A stretch of DNA of 64,000 nt from Endomychus coccineus (Eukaryota > Arthropoda > Insecta > Coleoptera > Endomychidae): NCBI GenBank assembly GCA_958510875.1, contig OY294070.1, forward strand, positions 7,006,001-7,070,000, in the 5' to 3' direction. The position numbers were made by a program, and so were the translations under genes. This document shows positions 28,201 through 37,200 of the stretch, piece by piece (the stretch's first letter is position 1; each line of letters starts with the position of its first letter). The notes beneath the pieces are model-generated. The model made no database searches and was not told where the DNA came from. It saw only the letters and a program-made list of their open reading frames with translations.

Positions 28201-31200
28201 GACATTTTACTCACCTTTCGAGGTTTCTTATCGTACACGGGAAGAGATACAGATGTCATTAGATGATAAGTCTGGAGGTCCCCATAATTATCTTGTTTCT
28301 GAAGCAAAAAAGAGAATCGCAGTTGGTCCATGATTTCTTTTACAGTGTGGCCGTGTAATTTAGAAATTTAGAAAACTATGTTTTATCTCACTAGACAGTT
28401 ATGGTTTTAAAACACTTGAAGGTAAATGGAGGGTGAACGCTAGAATTGATTAAAGAAACTAGTACTCAACAACAATAAAATAAACAATAGGTAAGCAACA
28501 ATTAATAGATAATGATGATAATAAAAGAATGATTATGACAATTAAAGATAATAAAAAAATATTATGATTAACTTTATTACTAATATTATAAAAATCACTA
28601 AAAAGAATGAAACCCAAAGTTAAATAGAATTACCTAGAGAATATAAATTAAGAAATTTGAGTAAGATTATTAAAATGACCCTCCAACGAGGATGAGTTGA
28701 ACTTGAATAAAAACTGAAAGGAATAACTTTGATTGAAAATCTGAAACTCTGATTTTGGCCAAACCACACTTCTTATCAAAACACTGTGAATAAACTATTA
28801 AATTAAATCAATTGAGAATGACAGAGTGCGTATTTCCAGGAGACTAATTGTAGTTAGAAAATATAGCTGAAGATTTTTGAAATTTCTTCTGTTATTTATA
28901 ATGCTCCCCTTTTCTTAGAAGCCACTCTACAACTAGGGGAAGGATCCCCGAATTGTTTAACCATTGATTTTATTTATAGTACCGACGACATACTCGACAC
29001 TGCGACAAAGTTCGAAGAGGTCTCGATAACATCAAAGAATGGTGCCAATCGACGGAACTTAACGGCAACATCACCAAGACTAGTTGACTTCTCAAGGAAA
29101 AGAAGCCTCAACTTCAAAACCATCGAATGGAATGAAACCAGAGGTCAAAATACCTGGCAATTACTTTGGCAAAAAAATATTCTTGAACATACATGGAAAG
29201 GAAGCTACCAACGAACCCACAAAAGCCCCAATGGTGCTCAGAAACTTAGCGGGAAAGATCTGGGATCAACCCAAGTACCCTGCAATGGCAATAGTAAGAG
29301 CGATCATCACTTATAGGGCAGTGATCAGAGGCATTATAACTAGGCTGGCTAGTACAAGGAAATCACAATATGAGATGACCAAAGTATAGCTTTGTGAAAG
29401 AATGGGACAAAAACAGATCTCAAGAATCAATAGATAGGTCATTAATTGGTACACAAATGGTTCTAAGACAAGAGAAGCAACTGGAATATAAGGGCCTGGA
29501 ACCGAATACTTTGGAAGTTCGGGTGACTATCCAATTATCTCCCAAGCGGAACTCCACGTTATAAAAAAAATGTGTTCAGTTGAATATAGAAAGAGATTTT
29601 GCCAGATAAGAAGTCATCATCATGTCACAGTCAAGCATTCACATTATAATTCAAGATAATCTCGGAGTATCCCAGATTCTTTTGGAACACAATTTGACAT
29701 AAGATGGAACTTACATGTTTCTGTTGATGGACGAACTTCCTGTCTTGTAAATCAGAAGATAACAGGGTTTTATTAGGTCTATATCCAAGAAACCTCTCTC
29801 GTTGTTTGACCCGCTCTCTGTTTATCCAAAGCCAATTGGTCAATTTGGGATCGGTGACGTCGGCATAGACAGGACTCCAAGTTGGATTCGGTTTTTGGGT
29901 TGGACTCAACACCATCGGTCTAGCCATCACTGGGATGTATTGCAAAACTTCTTCGCGAACTTCGGCATACGTGCTGAGATGTACAAAGTATCCTGTAAGG
30001 CGATATATGTTTATAAGTCTTACCAGAATGATCTAGATGACAAATTTACCTTGATTGGCGCACGCCATCCACTTAACTTCCCGGACGTTTGACACTTCCC
30101 TTCCTATTAAATAGGTGAACACTCTGACGTTCACGAATGGATGGTTCCAATTGTACCGTTCAAAGATTTCTTTATAATTGTATTGGACGCCATCAGTGAC
30201 TAACATGATTGCTTGGTTACAACAGGCCCCTGGAAATCAAAAAATCATGTTTTTTGATTGATTTCGTGTTCTTACTCATTTGTCATCAAATGAATAACTT
30301 GACGAGCGATACATATTAATTTCATTTGTTTTTGTAACATACCTCTTTTGGTTTCTCTGTAATCCTTCAACAATTCGAATGCCGTAATGAATGCCAAAGA
30401 GAAGTTAGCAATTTGTTCGGTTTTGAAATCGTTCATGCTCTCTTTAAATACTCGCACATTTGCCAAATTTGCCTAGAACAAGAAAGTCTTTCTACATTTA
30501 GGTAATACTTCCTAAATTCTGAAAATTCGTAACTTCTTATTAGGCGACTGGCGAGGAACCCGTCAAGGGAAATCCCGAGGAAGGTTAAATAATCACAAAA
30601 GCTTTAATGGTATTCAATGGTATTTTCAAAGGTTACAGACAGGCCAAGTAAGCAATGAACTCATCTTGTCCGTAGTCTAAAAACAGTCGAATATTACTTG
30701 AAACTAACTCAGAACAACCTGTATTACTCACAGGAACAATAAATGATTTACTTCAAATCAATAAGAAATATTATTGAGCTACCGCAATGCCCCCCCCCCT
30801 TCAATTGATAATAATAATAATCTCAAGCTTGTCTAAGGGTAAAATAAATTTAATGAATTATTACGATACCATCACAAAAAAACAAATTCAAAACGTATTT
30901 CAATATGATTACTATTGTGTACATATTTTTAGTTTTGGATTAAAATCATGTACATAGTTTTAATTCCTGAATTTTTGTTATTGAATTAAAATGATGTACG
31001 TAGTTTTAATTCAATTATATAAATCCAGGAATTGAAATTATGTTTGCATTAATTTTAATTTAATGATATAAATTCAGGATTTAAAATTATGTTCTTAATT
31101 TTAATTCGAATCGTAATATATCATAACAATTTGAATGCTATGAATTATTTTTATATCTTTGAATACATTTTATTTAGAATTTTTATTGTCATATAACATA

Positions 31201-34200
31201 ATAATAATTAGCCGATCTAGAATAATTTGGAAATTTGAATTATGTCTGTTTTTAGTTTTAATCAAAAAAAAAATATTATTATTATACTGTGTCATAAATT
31301 TAATTATTCAATTCAATTCAATTAACATTTTTCAGTGTGTCACTCAACAATAATAATTGAACTGATTATTATAGTGTACATATTTTTAGTTTTGGACTAA
31401 AATTATGTACCTACGTAGTTTTAATTGCTGAAATTTTATAATTCAATTAAAATCATGTACGTAGTTTTAATTCAATTATGTAAATCCAGAAATTATGTAT
31501 GTATATAATTTAATTCCATAATATAAATTCAGGATTTCAAATCATGTTCTTAATTTCAATTTGACTCGTATTATATTATAACAATTTAAATGCTATGTAT
31601 TATTATTATATCCTTGAATACATTCTATTTCGAATTTTTATTATCATGAAACATAATAATAATTAGCAGATGCAGAATAATTTGGAAATTTAAATTATAT
31701 CTGTCTTTTGTTTTAATTCAAACTTCAAAACATAATTCAAAATTAATTTAAATTATTGAATTATTATCAAACTGTGTCGTAAATTTAATTTATATGGATG
31801 AATTATTATTGTGTCATGGATCAATTTTAATTACGATTTTTCATTGTTTTGCAACAATAATAATTTAACTAATTATTATTCTGTACATAATTTTTTTTGG
31901 ATTAAAATTATGTATATAATTTCAATTCCTGAATTGAATTGAATTTGAATCATCAATCAGATAATTTATTTTTATTTCTTGTGAGCATTTATTTCTTGGA
32001 ATTTTTATATAATTGAATAACCCATGTAGGGCATATGAAGGAGGGGAAAAGACGGCGGAGCACCTGTCCTTGCCAACATTGAAGGAATTCTATCCGAGCA
32101 TGCCCAGCACTAAGGACACCCCTCCGATTGCTGTTCCCTTTAGGTATGGTTGGACAGCTATAAACACCCCGGAGAACTGCCCCTAATTCTAAATGTACAC
32201 CATAATAAAGTTACGTAAAATCGACAATACATTAAACTACCAAAGACTAGCAGTTTGACCTTCAAAAAGATCTTCTAGCTTGAAACGTACGTTGCGCTTT
32301 CTAGGACCCTCCTCCTCTTCTTGCCTACAAATCAAGGGCAAAGCCTTCGAAGATGATACGCGGAAAAAAATTGGCAGTTATTAACACGACTTTCAATGAT
32401 CATCACCTAGCCGCCTACAATGAATCAAAGCCTTCTATTTTCGATTACAACCAAAGATCAAATATTAATCTTACCTGCACCAATAAGGTTTCATCGAAAC
32501 ATTCCACTAAGGCATCCGTCGTATTTGTGAAAGTGAAAATATTGACGTAATCGTTGTTTCCAAGCGTATCCAGAATATTGTGAACCACATGCCTGGCTAT
32601 TTCCCGTCTCATCCCCGTCATCGATCCGGATCTATCGACCAAGATCACGACGTCTTTTGGAGAAGATGCAGCTTCGATAAACCAAGATCTGGTGCGACAA
32701 TCGAACAAATCTATTGGTTCTTGGTGCCACTGCATCGCTGTCAAGTTTATATCACAATCATAACAATAATCAACTAACGAAGTAACAGGAAGATGGGGCT
32801 CAATGTTGCGGGAAACTTACCTGGAAATTGTCTCATAAATCCAGTAGAACTTCCAAAATATTGCCAGGATAGAGTCGGGTCGATTTTGTAATTACTGCGA
32901 AATATTTTATCCAATTCCTCAGACCAAATAATCCCAGCTAGAACTTCCTTGGCTGAAATATACATGAGTACCACTTAATTTGTTTGTATAAGGATTTCAT
33001 TACTCAAATTGTGTGATAAGACTTTTAGCACTGTGCTATTTCAGATCGCAATTCAATAATCAGAGTGAATGTCTTCGAAATACTTTTTGTTTTGTATAAT
33101 TCAAAAATATTGATTCAATGGGACTGAACAATAGATTATGATATTTATATTGCATAACGCGAAAAATTAAAAAAATAATCCCATAAAATCGGAAAGGAGA
33201 AGTGAAGAATGTAATGCTTTATGAGTTGGACAACAAGTAGAGTTCGACATAATTTTCAATTAATCGAAACACAAGAAATTGAGTGCCTACACTTTTCAGG
33301 ATTTTGTAATACATCTTTCAAATGCACGTTATCTCAGAAAACCTTTTGTTTCCAAAATTTTGAAACGATAGATCAATTCATCAAAAGATGATTCCAAAAT
33401 GTCCAAAAGACATGTTCGATGGTACATGAACAACTATATACAATGATGGAAATTACTTACATCTTTCGTAAACGTTGCTAGGAACATGCACTGCACTATT
33501 GTTGGTATTGACGGGAATGTTGTAGAAACGTCTATTGCTAAACAAAGGCAATCTAGATCTGTCTTTAATCGGCGTTTGACTTGCTTGAGGATCCTTTTCT
33601 GAGCCATCACCAACCTGGTACAAAATAGTGGATTTCAGGAAATTCACAAATAGTGATGAGCAATTTAATCGACCATCGTCTTAGTCTTGGTCTAAATGTT
33701 CTATGAATGCACCTAGGGCGCCTTGGTTTTCATCTTGAAGATTTTTCAAGACCAATACCAAGTCACTGATGTGATTGCAAAACCAAGACTAAGAATGAGA
33801 GAGCAAGACCAAGACCAAAATCATAACTACTTTGGTCTTGATCTTGCACATTTTGCAAGATCAAGGAACTGCTATGAATGCAAGACCAACACTGAGAGCT
33901 CAAGACCAAGACCAAGACTGACATGCTCCTAGTCTTCGTATAGCTGTCTAGATTTTGTTCTTGCACACAAGGCCAAGACTGAGAGAGCGGTACTACTATG
34001 GATTTGGTTTTGTAGTGTTGTTCCTGCACCTTTTGCAAAATGTGTGTAGGCTTGTAACTATTGTTGCTTTGAGCTAAAAACAAGTTTTTTCAATTAAATG
34101 AAAGTAATTCGAAATTGTCAAATCACTTTATAGTATTCCAACACTGGCTGTTATTTTGAAATGGGGATCTGATATTTGAGTAGAGTTTAATGTAACCAAA

Positions 34201-37200
34201 ACTCAAGCTTGCATCTTCTCCAAGAAGGTGGATTCCGCAATCCCTAATATGATAATGTCTTCCTATGGTGTCCATATTCATGCTCGGGATCATCATCCTC
34301 TCATGGGACGATCATATGGGGTCCATTGCGGAAACCGCATCACAAAAACTTTGATTTCTATTCAACTTTGTTTTTTATTCGATACCAAGAGCTACTTTAC
34401 ATCCCAGCAGGTCCTCATAATCTACGAAGCACAGATTTGACCTGTCCTAGAGTACTGTTGACATGTTTGGAGTTCAGCCTCCAAACATATGCTGAAGCTC
34501 TTGGATTATATCCAGAAGAGAGTTGTTCGTCTATTTGATGATGTCGCTTACGAATTCATTGACCTCCCTAGAACATCGTAGAAAGGTGAGCTAGACTTCG
34601 TCACATCACCACCAAAACCTCTCTCAATCACCAAAATATCCTCCTGGACCCCATATTCCTATCAAAGATAACAACCCAAACGCTGACCTCCATAGCATAT
34701 GGAAAGCCATTCTCTAAACCTTGGTTATAGTAATTATTTCTGCACAAGATTACGCATCGACAAATCCAACACCAGAATGGAGCTGGTGATTCATGATATG
34801 TAAGTTCTTTCTATTATAAATAATTCGAGACAGACAACATCAGTCAGTCTTAGTTCCAGATTTCGAAATGCCCTGAGGATGCAGCATGTAATGGCAGGCG
34901 AAATGTCGATGTATGACCATAACGACGCACCAAAAGATGTTTTTGATACTTTCTACCTATAACCACTTATGTTTCTTCAATTCCATCAATTAATATCAAA
35001 ATACAATTACCTCTATTTCACTTGTATTCACTACATCGTTTTTGGACGAATCTTCTTCTTGGTCTTGATCTTGCTGATATCCAGTTTCTCCCGGTTGCAC
35101 CATCATCTTATACCTATCTGCGAGGTTATAAGAAGGCACCATCGAGTCGTCAAAACGTAATTCTTGGATTTCCGGAGTATCGTTTTGCTGAACAAAAATA
35201 ACACTCATACATTAGATATTTTGGTTTCGAAGCATCCTGAGCTTCAATTCAAAATGTTACTTTTTTCAAAATTACTCACATTGTAACCTTCATCGTCTTC
35301 CATCGAGTTGTTTGGAGCCGAATTGGTCAGATTCTTAGCATTGTAAAATTCAAACTCAAGATCTATGCTCTGTTCTTTTTGGGCCTTGGCTGCTTCTTCT
35401 GCAATCTCCATGATCCTCTGTAGAAGAAAAGCAATCAATGAATTCTTATACATACATTTAGTGAGAATTGACGGCCTTTCACCAAAACCAAAACAAAATT
35501 AACTGTATTACTAAATGGCACGTGAATCGTTTCCCTTTGATGATTTATATCGAGTTATAAACTGAATACAGGATCCCACAGATGGAAATAGCTGTAACTC
35601 TTAATGTCTTTGTTCCCATCCTGGTGTCATTCGATTTCCGTTGTATGTATATTTTGTAAATTAATTGAAATCAAAGATATTTAAGAAATTGGAAATACTA
35701 GATTAGATTGAAAGGCCTAAATTGAATTTCTACAATGATCCCAATTTATCTTAATTTTTTTGGTTAAATTTTTTGATTTCTATCCTTAAATAATGTAAAT
35801 TCGTAGTTGTAGTAGACGATAATTCATTATTTTCCTATCAGTAAGATCTGAAAAGTTATAATGTCCACTCCAGCGATAGCTTTCCCAACAAACAACAATT
35901 TGATTTTGACATTAGTCATCCATGTTCGATTTTCTAACCTTAAAAAACCAACCGGGTCCAAGGACATAACCCATTTCAATATGTTTGTCCACGACTATTG
36001 TATAAAATATGCACAATGCATGTGTTTCCTCAAGCATAATAATATCCATTATTCACTAGTGAATAATGAAATCATTATTCACTCATTATTCACTACCATC
36101 AATATGACAAACATGATACGACATTTTTCTAGACAAATACGATAAAAATAGAGCGTGCTATGAAACGTCAAGTCAGATCGAAATTAATTTGAAACGTCAA
36201 TAGTTTGTTGATTCGACTTGTTTCAACAGCAATGTTTATTAGTATCAAAGTAATATTTATTTGGTCGTGGACAAAGTATAGTATTCTACTTGCATATTAT
36301 GGCTATTATTCACGTGGATGAAGTTTACGGCACGAGCCGCAGGCCACCATAATATGCTCGTTGAATAATATACTATTCTTCGTCCTGACCGTGAATAATA
36401 TTTCGATATGTGTAACTTAGAAAGCAATTGTCTCATCTTGGAAAATCATAGAGGCATTTCAAAAGTGATCTAAATCAATTTAAAATGATGCCTGGAAAAA
36501 TATATTGAGAAGTTGTTCCTTATCGCATTAAATTTATTTTGTTTCTTTTCGTGTCGGCTACGTGGACATTATTAATTTAAATTAATATGATAAGGACGCT
36601 TTGAGCTTGACACAATTAGTCTCAAGAAATCACATTTTAGACATTGATACGTCTTCTGATCATGGTCGTAAGACCGAAACGTACGTAAAGACGAAAATAA
36701 ATAGTACTTCCCGAAAATTTATGTATAATTGAAAATAGTTTTCTATACCGCATTTCAAAAGTCGAAAAAATTAATAGATCTAAGCTAAAAATGATTACTC
36801 AGGCTCAGATTTATTTTTCTAGAACATGAGACTTTCATATATGCCTTTGTGAACACCCTTTTGCAAGTTCACAATTCTGTAAAAATATGAAGAATGCCGT
36901 GGCATTTTTTCTTACCTTAACCGCGTCTACTTTCTGTTTCATCAAATCTGATATTCTCTCTTGAATGTCTTTAAGTAAAGTTTCACCATCTTCTTTGACG
37001 ATAGACGTATCTTTGAAACTCTATAAAAGAAGAAATTAGTGGTATGGATACATGATACGGGAACCTCAAATTTTCCACCTCAATCACTCTGCTTCTTCTT
37101 GTGACCAGTTCTCCGAAATGCCATAATTCTGCTTCTAGTTTTTGGGCCCAGTTTCGTACTCTGAAAAAAATCGGAAACAGAATTGAAAAATGTATTTATA

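Noticed and set aside
33743..34083. Repetitive 69-106 codon frames
   Set aside because: They are translations of the GACCAA minisatellite.
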